From Chaunax sp. Z400 (taxonomy: Eukaryota > Chordata > Actinopteri > Lophiiformes > Chaunacidae), in contig CM075194.1 in the NCBI GenBank assembly GCA_037577475.1, positions 22,554,492 through 22,618,491 of the forward strand: DNA of 64,000 nt, given 5' to 3'. Below the pieces are notes generated by a model. The model worked only from the letters and a program-made list of their open reading frames with translations, was not told the origin of the DNA and did not search any database. A program made the position numbers and the translations under genes. Positions 47,101 to 61,500 of the stretch are shown here, in pieces; within the stretch, counting starts at the first letter, position 1; each line of letters starts with the position of its first letter.

Positions 47101-49540
47101 GAGTATGGGTTTTGGCACAATGAAATAAATGATAGAGGCGAAATGTAAAATGATAGATCGCCCAGCTCTTATTCATAAGTGAGCCTCTCAGGTGCCGGTA
47201 GATTTATTTAGTCATGAATAAATGCTTTTAGCTTTATATTTACCATGTAGAAACAAGGGTGGTATTAATCTAATGGAACCCTTGACATGAAAGAGTCATG
47301 AAAGTCCAATTCCCAAATTGTTGATCATTCCTTTAACTGTGATTGAGAGTGGAGATCAGTTTAACTTACAAACACGTTTCTGACTTGGGGTTCCTTTACT
47401 AGCTTTTCCTGAGCTTTGAACCATAACCCAAAGTGTTTAAATATGGATTTGATTCCTTTCACAGCATGAAGAGTTAAGTATCCTCTACCCTGCTGCTCTG
47501 GTCACCATCGATGGCTTCAGCCTTTTTCAGTCCTTGCGTGCCTGCAGGAACCAGGTTGCAAGAGGTACTATTGTTTGTATTAGCATGTGTGTAAAAGTGT
47601 TTAAGTGCATCCAACGGTGATTATTTACAATAAGTACATATATGTCCATGTTTGTACTATATGATGAGAGCCATGAGGCTGCAGTGATAAATAATACAGC
47701 ATCTATGTTAAATATATAGTATTCAGTGTGTTAACCATTGTGTTTGCCTATAGCATTCACGTACACACTACTAGCACTGTAGCACTGCTACAGTACAAAC
47801 ACACACATATATATATATATACACCGACTTATACAATGTCGAGATGGTTAATAGTTAAGCTTCAGCAGGGTTTTTCTGAGTATCTAATAGTGCTGTGTGT
47901 GTCTGTGGGTGTGTGTGCACCTTCATGCTAATGTTATTTGTGGTCTAAAGCAGTACTTGTTTGTATTAAAGCACAGTGTCACAGAGTAGCTACAGGCAAT
48001 AGATGATGAAATCCCTTGTGAAATATTTGGTAATCAAATGGTGCTTTGCATCCAGCGGCAGCAGCAGGTAGTGATGTGATCCAGCCCCCTCCCTTGGCCT
48101 ATAAGAAGTGGGGTCTGCAGGACATGGACACCATTGTGGACCACAGTAGTGTGGGTAAGATGCTTTTTTAAGAGTAACCACAGGCTCTCACTTGCCTATC
48201 TTTTTATTTACTGTGACATCACAGGGTTAAAGTGATTAGACGGGTATCTCTCACTTTTCTAAAAAATGAGCTCTCATTATGCAGAATATGTCACTCCAGC
48301 CATTTTTCAGGGCCCAGAGATCCGATCTGTACCTCAATACAAATATCTAGATTTTGTAATTAATTCTCTTTCTTTTATGCCTCACATGCAGTAACTGGTA
48401 TTAAAAAAAGTGTTTTCTTTTTTAAATTATTATTTAATTAATATTTATTATTTTCATATTTAGTTTAGTCATGCCTTTCCTTTGAGGCCAGAAGAAGACT
48501 TGTTGCTACCACCTTTATGTGTGTGCTGGACTACAGTGATGTCTTAGACATGCATGCATCTTCCCAATGCTTACACGCGCTGGACACGGTCTGCCATGCA
48601 GCACTGAGGTTTCTCACATATTTTAAAGCCCTTACCCACCTTTGCTTGTTGTATGCCAGACTCTGCCTTGTCCATCCATAGACCTAACAGCTGACATGTG
48701 GTATGGTCTGCTTTCATCTTATCTCCTGATTCACATCATTCAAAAGAGCACGGGAAGTTATTGTCTTTGCTCCCATGACGTATTCCTACTCTCTGCCCTA
48801 AAGCATGTACTGAGCTCAGAAAAAAGGTCCTTGAGGTTTGCTGCTCCCTCTGCCTGGAGTCAGCTGCAAAATGACCTGAATCTCAAAGAGCTGGTCTCAC
48901 TAGATGTAATGTTATCTGAAATGAGTTGGATGTAAGCTCATCTAGCTGTAGATGATTTGTTTAACCTGTGCAGCCCCCGCTTGATCCCTAGTATTGATGA
49001 CTTATATTAATAATATTTAATACTTAATATTGATGAATATATTTGATATTTTATGTTCTTTTGTAAATTATTCTCATTGTAAACTCTTATTTGTATGTCT
49101 GCAACCCTACTGATTCGTGCTGCTGCCTGTCTTAACAGGACGCTCTTGTACAGTAAAAGAGATTTTTTACCTCAGTGAGACTTGTTTCTGGTTAAAGGTT
49201 CAATCAAAAAAATAGAATGTATGCATAATTAATATAAAGTCTCATGCAGTGGAATCATACGCTTGGAAGAGATAATTGTGTTTAGAATAAAATCAAATGA
49301 AAGTTTGGCTTTCACAGCAGAGAACTGTACTCACTACAGTCATTCTGTCTTTCCCACAATCCCTTTCTCTCCCCGTCTCTCCTGCTGCTAGGCATCATGA
49401 CGCTGTGTGTGTTCGACCAGATGAAGAATGCATCGATCCTGGGGGGATTTAATGCTTCAGTCAAGGGCAGCCCCCCCGCCATGAGTCAGTATGTCACTGT
49501 GGGAGGTGGGCCTTACACAGGCTTTTACTATGCTGTAGAG
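41181..49540 (+). CDS. rab3gap2: rab3gap2 exons 1-10 (residues 1-324)
   Basis: Exons: 41181-41289, 42305-42393, 43993-44110, 44198-44279, 46007-46054, 46158-46233, 46410-46511, 47465-47564, 48056-48154, 49392-49540. They encode the N-terminal tail, with an acidic Trp-rich stretch (SWDTSDWESAWDSGDNKEEE), and the first part of the propeller-like domain. The donor of exon 2 is weak (acg|gtctgc). The acceptor of exon 3 is a tandem NAGNAG (cccagcag, AG at 43988-43989 and 43991-43992), so one Gln may be alternatively included. Exon 5 is only 48 nt (GECVSSSICIPLASQKR across its junctions). Confidence 0.93.
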
Positions 49541-52500
49541 GTGAGTGAGTACAGTGTACAATAAGAATGATTGTACAGGCAACACAACAGTTTTAAGTAT
49601 TTACAACCCTGATTCCAGAACAGTTGGGACACCATGTGTAAAACATAAGTAAAACAGAATGTGATAGGTAACTAATCACAGTTAGTCATAGTTAACTCTT
49701 TGACATAAACTCAACTGAGATTTGTACAGACATAATTTATTTAATGTTTTACCTCATCAACTTCAGTGATATTTTTAAATACAAGCTTTTTCTGAATTTA
49801 ATGCCAACAATACATTTCAAACAAGTTAGGAAAGGAGCAACACTGGGAAAGTTATGAGATAATCAAAACCACCTGATTGGACCATTCCACAGGTTAACTG
49901 GTAACAGGTGATATTATAATGACTGGGCACGAAACAGGCATCTCCAAAAGGCTCAGTCTTTCACATGGAAGGATGAGGTGGGGTTCACACATGACTGACT
50001 ATTCGTTGCAGCTCTATCCTTTATACAATCTATTAGTTTATCAAAATGAAATTAGTTGCCGCATATTTTTAAATCGTTTAACCATGTTGTGGTTCCAGCT
50101 TCTTAAATGTAAAGATTTGCTGCTACGACTGCTGATACTTTGTCATATATAATAGTAAATGAAGAGCCTTTCAGTAGACTTAGGGTTGCAGCGGTTTCTA
50201 GTTTCACAGCTTACTACTGAATGATATTTTATGCTTGTCATACCATGAACATTTGCTTATTACCGGCGTTATTAAAATTAAGGGAGAATCTCAAGATGCT
50301 CCTCTCTATTACTCCTGGACTGCCTGTCAGACCACTGACACACACATGCAGCAGAGAGAAGTGAGACAGGTGTCACTGATCTCCATTCACCCCAAATTTT
50401 ATTTAGGATATCCCAAAAAAATAGCATGGCTTAGTCCTCGAGGACAGATACCCAGTTTGTAAGAAAGTGTCGCTAAAGGAGGGAACACGCCCAACTAGTT
50501 CACCTGTTCTTGATGAACATCATCCGTCCGTGCAGATCACAGTATGTGTCCCATTCATGACTTTAATCCCTAACATAGAAACGTGTTCAACAAAGAACAT
50601 CCATACGACTAGAGGGACTAAAACGACCAGTTCATTTTCTACGGAAACTATAGAGAAACAATTTCTGCAGTTTCTTTACAGTTATTGAGGTAAACAGACA
50701 GATGTATCTCTGTAGGATCCTTTCTATTTTGTCAGACAAATGATTTGAATATATGGCTCAGGTAAATCAAATGTCCATCATAAAATGCCCTATTGAAATA
50801 ATTTTCCTCATCCCCCTTAGCGACATCCACCTCGTCTGTCCGTTCAAGGAGCTGCAGCTCAAGTTAAATCCTGTTCTTTACATTACGGATGTGATTCTTC
50901 CTCCACCACCGGTCCTAACATGCTTTAGTTATATAACATGTTACAGTTCTATGATAGTTTTATTATTATAATAACACCTGAAAAGAAGTGAAGACATTCA
51001 TACTGCTATGATCATCTGATCTCAGGAAAATAAAAAGACAAACAACCATTCACACTCACATTCACACCTACAGTCAATTTAGAGTCACCAATTCACCAAT
51101 TTTACATGTTTTTGTTGGTGGGAGGAAGCCGGAGAACCCGGAGGGAACCCACCAAGACACAGGGAGAACATGCAAACTCCACACAGAAAAGTCCCAGGCC
51201 CACAGTGAGATTTGAACCCAGGACCTTCTTGCTGTGAAGCAAGAGATTACATTTTTTCCAAACACCTTTTTTCTTCCTGATGTCTTTTCATACAGGAGAT
51301 GCACAGCTTTCCTACTTATTTCATTTTTTTTTCAAAAGGGAGCCTCTCTACTCATAATTTAGCATTTGTTTTCATCCCTTTATGGGTCATTGTAAATACT
51401 ACTACTGCCAATAATAATACTGTAATACTGTGGTATTAGAGAGTATATGAGATTATATATATAAGACTATTATCATTCCATAAATATCCCATACCGTTGC
51501 AACCCTGGTTGAACAAAAGAAACAATTTGATGATATTTCTTTGGTCTCTGGGAATTTGGTATGAACATTTTACACTTTTTTCATATTTTATAGACTAAAC
51601 TATTAATTGATTAATCTTGAAAATAATCAGAATGTTAGATTCATAATGAAAACAGTTGTTAGTAGCAGCCCTAATAAATGTCATTACTGTGTGGGCTTTG
51701 CGACTCTTAAAAGCCTTACTAGTGGACACAGTTTGTGTTGTGTCTGTTTTTATCGTGTTTTACACACATCCCATGTTTTTTTCGGAATTGGGGTTGTACA
51801 CCAATGGTGAGAAGGACCTGCAAGGCAAACTGCAAGATAATATTGTGTGACTGAATTTCTTTTGGAGAGTAAAGTAAGATTTTTCTTGTCTCTCTGTCTG
51901 TCTTAAGGGAAGCTCCCAGCCTCTCCTCTCTCACGTGGCTCTGGCTGTGGCCAGCAAACTCACCTCGGCCCTCTTCAGTGCTGCCAGGTTTGGTAGTAAC
52001 CAACTTGCATGTGTGAATAAGCAAGATTATGTGCATTATTAATAATTTTACCTAATATATTTTTACTTAAATATATTAAACATACATCAAGTAAGACAGA
52101 CATGAGTTAAAGAAACAAGATATTCTCTTAAAGTTTCTCTATTATTTGTACTTACTAGTGATGTCCAGTGTTTCTGTGTCGTGTGCATTTAATTCGATCC
52201 TCTGCTGCACAAAGCGGCTCAATCAATACTCTGAACAAGAGCACTTGGAGAGCGCAAACCTCCGCCAAGGCCCAACAATCCTCATCAATTGTTATTCCAG
52301 CAGAACAAAAACCCAATTTAATCACCTCTAGGATATGCTACATTCCATCTTTGGTGAAAATTTCATGAAAATCTGTCCATTAGATTTTGCGTAATCACAT
52401 AACCTCCTTGGCAGAAGTGACTCTCAGCTGTTCTCTGCTCAATGCCAGCGTAATCTATACAGGAGGGTCATTTGTTTTCATCCACCCTCGAGTCTGCTTT

Positions 52501-55500
52501 CACTCTCGCTCTATTGTATGTCATGTGTTTATTTTTCATCATTTCATGACTCTCTTCATGCTGTTTTCCACCCAGTGGATGGTTAGGTTGGAACAAGAAC
52601 AAGCATGAAGAGGAGGCTGTTCAGAAACAGAAGCCAAAGGTGGAGCCTGCAACACCGTTGGGAATCAGGTATCAATGAACTTTGTGCAATATTGGTGTTG
52701 GCAGTACGAAGCTGGTCGATCTCCTTCCGTCATCCCTTCGCTTAAATCTTACCTCTCCATCCAGATATGGTCTCCCAGACTCTCGTCGCCACGGTGAGTC
52801 CATCTGTCTGTCCCCCTGCAACACACTGGCTGGAGTGACGGATGACTTTGGTCGAGTCACATTGCTGGACTTGGCCAGGGGCATTTCCATTCGCATGTGG
52901 AAAGGTGAATAGATGGAGAGATAATGACAGACTAAGAAATGATGAGGCTATGCACACATTACTGCTAAGAAGGTAGAGCTTTCACATCCATCTTATTTAA
53001 TCCCTTTTTCTTGTCTCTATTCAGAATTGAGTGAACATGGTTAAAATAAGTAACAGTAACAATTATGTACAGTACCAGTCAATAGTTTGGACACACCTTC
53101 CCATCCAATTGAATGGGAAACTGTGTCCGAATTTTTGACATCATTTCGTCTGAGAGCACAAAACATTGATTCCTTACATGCTGTCCATCCAGCATTCACA
53201 GCCTCATTTCCTTCTTTACATGGTAAGTCATGCAACCAGCTTAAAGGTTCCTCTGCATGTCCCTGTAATGTATTTACACTGCAGGTTACCGGGACGCTCA
53301 GTTGGGTTGGCTGCAGGTTCCAGAGGAGCGAGGAGAGCGGGAGTTCTCCCCCTCCTCCTCCCTCCCGAGGCGTCATGCTCTGTTCATGGTCATCTATGCC
53401 CCCCGCAGAGGAATCCTGGAGGTGTGGGCGATGCAGCAGGGGCCTCGAGTTGGAGCCTTCAATGTGGGCAAACAGTGCAGGTATGACTGATGTCGTCTCA
53501 GAGTGAAGACGTTAGCATAGAAGCGTTTATTGCGCACTCAGTCACAGGATAGAGTAGCACAATAACAACAAGTGTTTGCACCTCCAGGTTGCTGTATGCT
53601 GGCTACCGTCTGATGGGTGTGAACAATGTGACCAGTCAAGGCTGGCAGTTACACACCCAGCAGGTGTGTCTGCTGGATCCCTTCACGGGAGCACTGAGGA
53701 CAGTGAACATCCCCTTCCATCTGGCCCTCAGGTTGGTACACAGACTGACAAATCACAGCCATGCTAAAGATACTGTATTTTTAAAGGAATGGTCCAGCTC
53801 CTCAACCCATACAGTTAGTCAATACTTTTTATTCTGAGACTCGTCAACTGTGTAGTTATTGGTACCTGACAGCGCCGTGTGATATGATCATACATATTGT
53901 TTGATGCTAGAAACAACTCTTTTGTGTTTATTTCGCTGTGACACTAATCAGGACATGAGACTTTGGTCGTATCACACAGTCGTGGTTCATGCGTAAAGGA
54001 ATAATATTGATATTTGTGCTGCAGACATCAGCTTTAGACATGTTCCTTACGTTTGTATATTATGTAAATGACATCATCATTTACTTTAACAGCCAAGGTT
54101 CTTAATCATAGCAGTACAAGCTGTTAAAGACGGGCTTTACAATATAGCTATTTTTTTTGTCAGCACTTCAACCAAAGCTTTCTTTCTCTGTTGTCTTCAT
54201 TTCAGTGACAAGAAGAGCGAACGAGCCAAAGATATGCACCTGCTAAAGAGGCTGACTACGATACTAAGGAGCAGAGAGCTGGAGCCTGGTAGGAGCTATA
54301 GATGTAAGTGTCCGAGGTGAGAGAGGTGTGAATCTGTTTTTAAATCATCTTTTCTGTTCAGATGTTTTGGAGAGCGAAGCCAGAAGTGTGCTGCTGGATA
54401 TCAAACACCCTGCCATTAAGAAGCAGGTATGATACAACGTACAACTGGCCTTACACATGAATAGAGAGGTATATAGTGTTGTCTTCAGCAGTAACATCAC
54501 ATTTGTTACTGAAGTCTTTGCACCTTCTTTTAGGCTCTGGAGTCTCTACTGTCAAATAAGAATGCTCCTGTCTCCTGTCTTACTAACATCACTCACGCCT
54601 TATATGACAGTCTGAAACAGCAAGGTAAAGTATCTGTTTATTATTCAGAAGAAAACTTATGTTCCAAAATATGATTTTAAACCTAAAGTGTCATGAGCTG
54701 GTTTCCATATTACTTGCTCTGGAAAATGCCTGATATCTAAATGGACACACATGAAAAAAAGGGGGTTTTCCTGTCTTTATTTATGCCTCTGTGTGTATGC
54801 ATTGCAGACCCTGAGGAAGTTGATCCAGTATTACTCCAGTTTTGTTCATCGCAGCTGAAATTGCTTCAGCTCTATACGGACATCCAGCGCCTGCACTCTG
54901 CTGCAGACACAGAAGTCTGCTCTAAACATGTGAGAAGATTCACACATACACACACACACACATGCAGAAAGCTTGTTAAGGGATAATCTCTATAAACAAA
55001 ATATCTGCATACAAATGTAGAATTTGTGTACCAAGGGCAAGATTTTGGTATTGGAAGGGTTTGGTTTCTGTTTGTAGTGAATTTGTAGCCTGCGTAGTAT
55101 TAACCAGGTATTGGTTTGTATGGTTTGGAGAGCAAAGTAGCTTTGATCGTCTCTGAAACCCAGTGGCTATCACCTGACAACGATATAGCTATTTTTTTTA
55201 TTTATATGCAGATAGCAATCCAGTTGTAAAGGTCGTCTCTTAACTCCACCTCAATTCTTGCATCTCAAGCTGCTAATCGAACTGTAAGCAGTGACCAGTG
55301 CACTGAAGAGGAAGTTTTGGGCCGGATATCTCTTACCCTGATATCTGCTGGCTCCATTACAAGCCCAGAAACATGAGCTGTTGCCCACCAGGCTAAACCG
55401 ACATCAGATGATAGCCGATGGGTTCTGAGATTGGTTGATACACATTTTCCAACTTTAATACTACATTATAAAACACAGGCTGATATAAGGGTTGTTGTTC

Positions 55501-58500
55501 AGCTAAAAAAAAAAAAAAAAAAGGCTGCTGTTGTTGCTTGCCACCTTGTACCTCTTTAATCCTCCTAACTCCACGATATTGTCCCACTCAGCAGGATTCC
55601 CTAGTAGGCATAGTGGAGGAATTGTCCCGGATTGGCCCCACCTTGCAACGCTACGCCCAGCTCACCTCGAGACCCAGTGTTTCCTTTGCCCAGGACTCAC
55701 CTGCCTCACCCCTGCCTGCCCAAGCCTTTCTCACCCAGATTGAGTGCGCTGCGGACGGGGAGTTGAGGGTGATCCGAGCGTCTGACGCTGAGTGGAATCT
55801 GCTAGGTACGGCAGCATATACTGTACATGCATATCACATGCAATGACTACTACCCAGTTACTATGACGGATGTGATGCATTCTGTCCTGGAAACATGTAT
55901 CAAACAACAGAATATGTTTGAAATTAACACACATAGGGTTTTTGTGGAGGAAGAACGAAACACAAAGAACCTTTATTATACAGAAATCTCATCACACATA
56001 GAGGGAGCACAGCACACAGATTCAGAATGAGTGCCTCATGCCCTTGTGTCCTTTTCAGGGAACTTCATGTTCTGGGGTTGTCTGTTTGGAAAAAGCCCGC
56101 TCCATGAAGTCTGTGACACACTGCAGCAGGCTGGCATCAGTCCACAGCAGCTTCTGGTAAGAGAGGAAATGATGATGGAATGCTTCCAAATTAAGTTTTT
56201 CTGATGGAGGTGAAATTGTGGTTAAAACTAATAGTCACAAATCAGTTTGTTTTATTGAAATCTATTTATAGGCACAGTAACATGTAGAAGAATTTGAATG
56301 GCAGCAAACATTAACATATTTTATGATTTTGCTGACATTCTAAATGAATATTTTTTTTTACACTTCCTCTGTCTTTAGTCTCTGTTGCTCAGTGTGTGGT
56401 TGCAAAGAGAGAAGGAGATGCTTCAGAAACCAGAAGAAACTGTTCGAAACTTACACACACTACTCATCTCACTCAGCAACATGAAAGGTACAAGTTTGTG
56501 TTCACTGTGTCGTCTGTGCATAAATATCTGTCAACCAATGGAAAAGATGGATGAAAGGACAGCTCCTCCATCTTCTTCTTCTTCTCTGTAGGTGCAGTTG
56601 AGGAATCATGGGACCCTCAGTCTGTCTCACCCTGGTGGCAGCAAGTTCGCTGCACGTGCATCCAGTCCCACAACGCTGCCGCCGCTCTGCTGGCTGCCTT
56701 TGTTGCTCACCGTGTCGCTAAGGCCAGCATCACAAGCCGGGCTGACAGCAAGGTTGTCTCATCCACAAACACACACATATATATATACACACATTAGTGC
56801 ACACATCAGCCAATTGGGCTCATTTAAATTACCACACATGGTCTGGCTGTAGCCAATCCCTTGACATACCACATCTAAAAATACCCAGCAGGAAACCAAA
56901 TCATGTATAGGGCTGTGCGATATGACAACATCTCTTGTTTACAAAGGGATTCCTGCACACTGTCTTAACTTGCAGAATCAATTTATTATATTGCAACGTT
57001 TTTATATAATAAATTGCAACTTCTAAAAGCTTCGCTGGTTAAAACCTGCCCCTCTTGAATCTGGAATCACATTGGTGTTATTGTTAGTTTGATAGTTATG
57101 CAGGAAAAACAAGATTTCAACAACTGGTTTTTTCTTCTGGATGTAGCTCCAACATTGATGATTTCTTCAATGGCACATGCCCCACCCTTCCATCTCGAGA
57201 TGATGGTCATATCGCTGCAGTAGTTACAGAAACACCTCACTTTGAAGTTATTCAGTGCTAACAGCAGTATAAACCTCCCTCTACAAGGTTTAATGTAAAC
57301 CAGTAAAACCACACTCACTGACTCATCTGTTGTCTGTTTGTGTGACAGTTGCAGTCAGAGTGGGAGGCGGTGTCCCTGGAGCTTGAGCAGTGGGTGGTGT
57401 GTGTTCACCAGCTAGAGGATGTGCTGGTGCTGCAGACCCTGCTGTTGGTGCCTCCTCCTCAGGGAGCAGCAGGGGGCGCTGCAGCACAGTGCTCCATCAA
57501 AACTCTGCTGGAGGGAGGGACAGGTAGGCTGTAGAAAAAGAATTTCAGACAAATGTTTTCATTTTCCTCTAAATAATCTGTAAGTCTATAAATTTCAGTT
57601 TCCATATCCTGGTTGTGGCTACATAAGACTCACACTGTCTTATTTTCTCTCCACATCTTTCCGTAAAGGTGGCATCGCTGACAGTGTCTCCAAGTGGGTG
57701 TTCCGGCACAGTTTGGCCCCTGAGAGACTGAAAGAAATTCTCCTAAAGAAAGATGACCGAGAGTCAGACGGCGAACCAGATCAGAACGCAGGAGGTGAAC
57801 AAATGGAGCAGGAGAAGAGCCAAGATGACACAGATGAGACGGCAGGTCAGGACTGAAAGTATCTAGCAGCAAGAATGAAGTCTGGATAAGAACTGATCCA
57901 AATGTTTTCTCTTTGACGTATACAAGATTGGATATGAAATGATGCATCATCTCTCATGTTAACGAGCTTTAATGGTGTCACATGGCGCCTCTTTGTACCC
58001 TCGGTTCAAGTCTACATCAAACACTGTCCGTTGTGTTTTCCAGAGTTGTTGGCGGCTGTGTGCCAGCGGTTCCCACACTCACTCTCACCTGACTTGTTCT
58101 TCGCTCACTGCTGTTGGGAATACGTAGTGCAGTGGAACAAAGACCCTGAGGTGTACATTCACACACATGTACACATATTTGTGTTTGGGATAAATATAGT
58201 TCAAAGGTATGGAGCTAATTCTGCCAAAACTTAGCAAACAGAATATTGAGGAGACAGAGAGGGGTTTCTGGCACACCTACACCTTACAAGGTGCGTGGAG
58301 AAGGGAAAAGGTCAAAAGGCAAAAACTCCAGCAACACTCGCAGTATACGAACAACTAACAATAAAGTTTTTGCCTTAAAACTTAGCCATCAAACACAACA
58401 TGTTTTACAAATGCACTATAATTCACTATGTATTATATTACATTATATTATATATTATATTATACTATATTATACTATACTATATTATATTATACTATAT

Positions 58501-61500
58501 TATATTATATTACACTGTTATATTATATTATACTATATTATATTACATTATACTATATTATATTATACTATATTATATTATATTACACTATGTTATATTA
58601 CATTATATTATATTATACTATATTATATTATATTATATTATACTATATTACATTATACTATATTATATTATATTATATTATATTATATTATACTATATTA
58701 TATTATACTATATTACATTATATTATATTATACTATATTATATTATATTATACTATATTATATTATACTATATTATACTATATTATATTATATTATACTA
58801 TATTATATTATATTATACTATATTACATTATATTATACTATATTATATTATATTATATTATACTATATTATATTATACTATATTACATTATACTATATTA
58901 TATTATACTATATTATATTATATTACACTGTTATATTATATTATACTATATTATATTACATTATACTATATTATATTATACTATATTATATTATATTACA
59001 CTATGTTATATTACATTATACTATATTATATTATACTATATTATATTATATTACACTATGTTATATTACATTATACTATATTATACTATATTATATTACA
59101 TTATACTATTATATTACACTATATTATATTACATTATACTATATTATATTATACTATATTATATTATGTTATATTACATTATACTATATTATATTATACT
59201 TTATTATATTATACTATATTATATTATACTATATTATATTATACTATATTATATTATATTATATTATATTACACTATGTTATATTACATTATACTATATT
59301 ATATTATATTACACTATGTTATATTATATTACCATTTTATATTACATTATACTATATTATATTATATTTTACTATGGATAAAATGATTACCTATAATGCA
59401 TAATAATGTGTAGTGCAGCCCTCTGCCATCGCTCTAGAAACAAATATCAGGTCAAGTGCTGCTCCTGTGTTCAGAACATTTCTGAGAAATTCCTGATCAT
59501 CATCACGATGGAACAATTTTCCCAACGCCATGTTTGTAAGATATTTTTTTGCTCTTAAAAAACATTCTGTGTTTGCTTCTGAAGCATGATGTTTAACAAT
59601 ACGTTTGTTAGAAAAGCACATTGTGTGTTTCTGAAACAGGATACATTAGTTTGTTGTTGGTGTTTGGTATTCATGAAGCACACTGAATGTTAGTGAGTTA
59701 TGGAGCATTTGAATAATGGGATTTGTTTGTTCGGACTCACATCTGGTTTCTCTTCCTAGGAGGGTCGATTCTTATGCTGGGCTGTAGAACATTTGAAGCT
59801 GGTCTCCAGTCCACATATCCAACTAGGTGAGGGGCTCAGTGGATTTTTCCACATGCTTGTGTATTTTTATATGATAATATGTCTAATCTAATATGTTTGT
59901 TATTATGATTGTGGAAAAGGTGTAAATCAGTACTGGTACTGACAGGTACAGTGTGCTACTGGTCTCCCTTATTAAATCATCCTCACAGGTATTTCTTCAA
60001 TGATGTGGAGTACGTTCATTGTCAAGCGTTTTTCAGCTGCAGCCTACCTGATGGAGAAGGTAATTTAAGCACAGACAATATACGGTACACCTGTGTATCA
60101 GAGGGAAGTCTGTGAGCCAGTAAATAAAATATTTACTGTTTTCTAGGTGGGGAAAGCACCTAAAGATCGCTTATGCAGACGGGTAGGTATCTGTTTGGGT
60201 GTAAATACTAAAACATCATCCTAGAATATAATTTATGATGGCAGTTTTGATGTATGGATTTGATTTGAATAGATTATTTCAGATGTAAAGTCTTTAATCT
60301 GCATATATTAAGGATATGTGTTTATACTTGCAGGATGTTGGGATGGGAGATAAGGCTGTGACGTCCTTCATGGGCTGCTGTGTCCAGCTGCTGCAGATCC
60401 TCATGGAGGTGACTGGACTATTGGTTAAAAATCAGTGCCCTATGTCTTTTATAAATTCCTATGTAAGTAAAGAGGTTCCAGGACAAAGCATGGAGAATTC
60501 TATCACTACCACTACTAACCACACCTGAGCTTGACATGCATTTGATTTATTAGCTAGCTAGTGTACTTAAAGATCCCCTCCAGATGTGTTTTAGAGCACA
60601 TGCCTTTACCTCTACATTACTTTACATTAAACCAGATCTGGATAATGACATAATTCATTGAAATGCAACAAAACCAGCTCATATGTGCATGTTTTAAACT
60701 CTGATTTTAAATCAGCACAGAGATACCTCAAACAGCCTCTTAGAGTCAAACTCTGCACATATATTTCATCATCATTCTGCGCAGTGAAGCTTAAACATCC
60801 AGCTGAAGTAGCAATAAGTCAAATATATCTTTGACTGGAGGGAGATGTTAAAATTTGTGCATGTGTTGCAATCTGCACTGGACTATGTTAACTGTGAACA
60901 TGAGTTGTGATCATAATGTGAATTAGTCACACGTTCTTCTTGGTTCTTTTTCATGCAGGCGGACTCTGCGGTGGAGGAGGTTTCTGCTCCGGAGCTGTCG
61001 GTGGAGGAGGGCTGGTGCGGGGCGGAGGGCCCTGCCTCCATAGCTGAACTTGCCCTGGAGCAGAGAGGTGTCCACTATCCGTTGGTACAACACCACTGCC
61101 TGTTAGCCTCCCTGCTATATGCTGCTATGACCTTCAGTACTAAAGTCAAACCACTCAGCCTGTTCGATAGCAAGGTGAGAAGGAAAGCCTCTCTACAGCC
61201 ACTGTCGGGGAAAGGCCTTAGACTTCTCTCAGTAACACATTATTATAAAGGCTTATTTACATTATGCACTCACTGATTTATCTTATGTGCTGTGTCATTA
61301 TATATGTGGCATTTTCAGACATTACAGTTTCAAATATTTTATTTACTTTATACTGATATATACTGAAAGATCACTGTTTCCCCCAGAAAGGTTTTTGACA
61401 AGTGTCATTTGATTGGAGTCAGCAGCCTGACTCGGCACATTTGTTGCTGGTGAAGTTTCCAACCATTATGAGCAGCTCTACAGTAACTGTAGTGTATGAA

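Noticed and set aside
58246..59403. Plus-strand frames of 385, 328 and 317 residues
   Set aside because: They are translations of one pentanucleotide satellite in three frames, with Tyr/Ile/Leu composition, inside a rab3gap2 intron.
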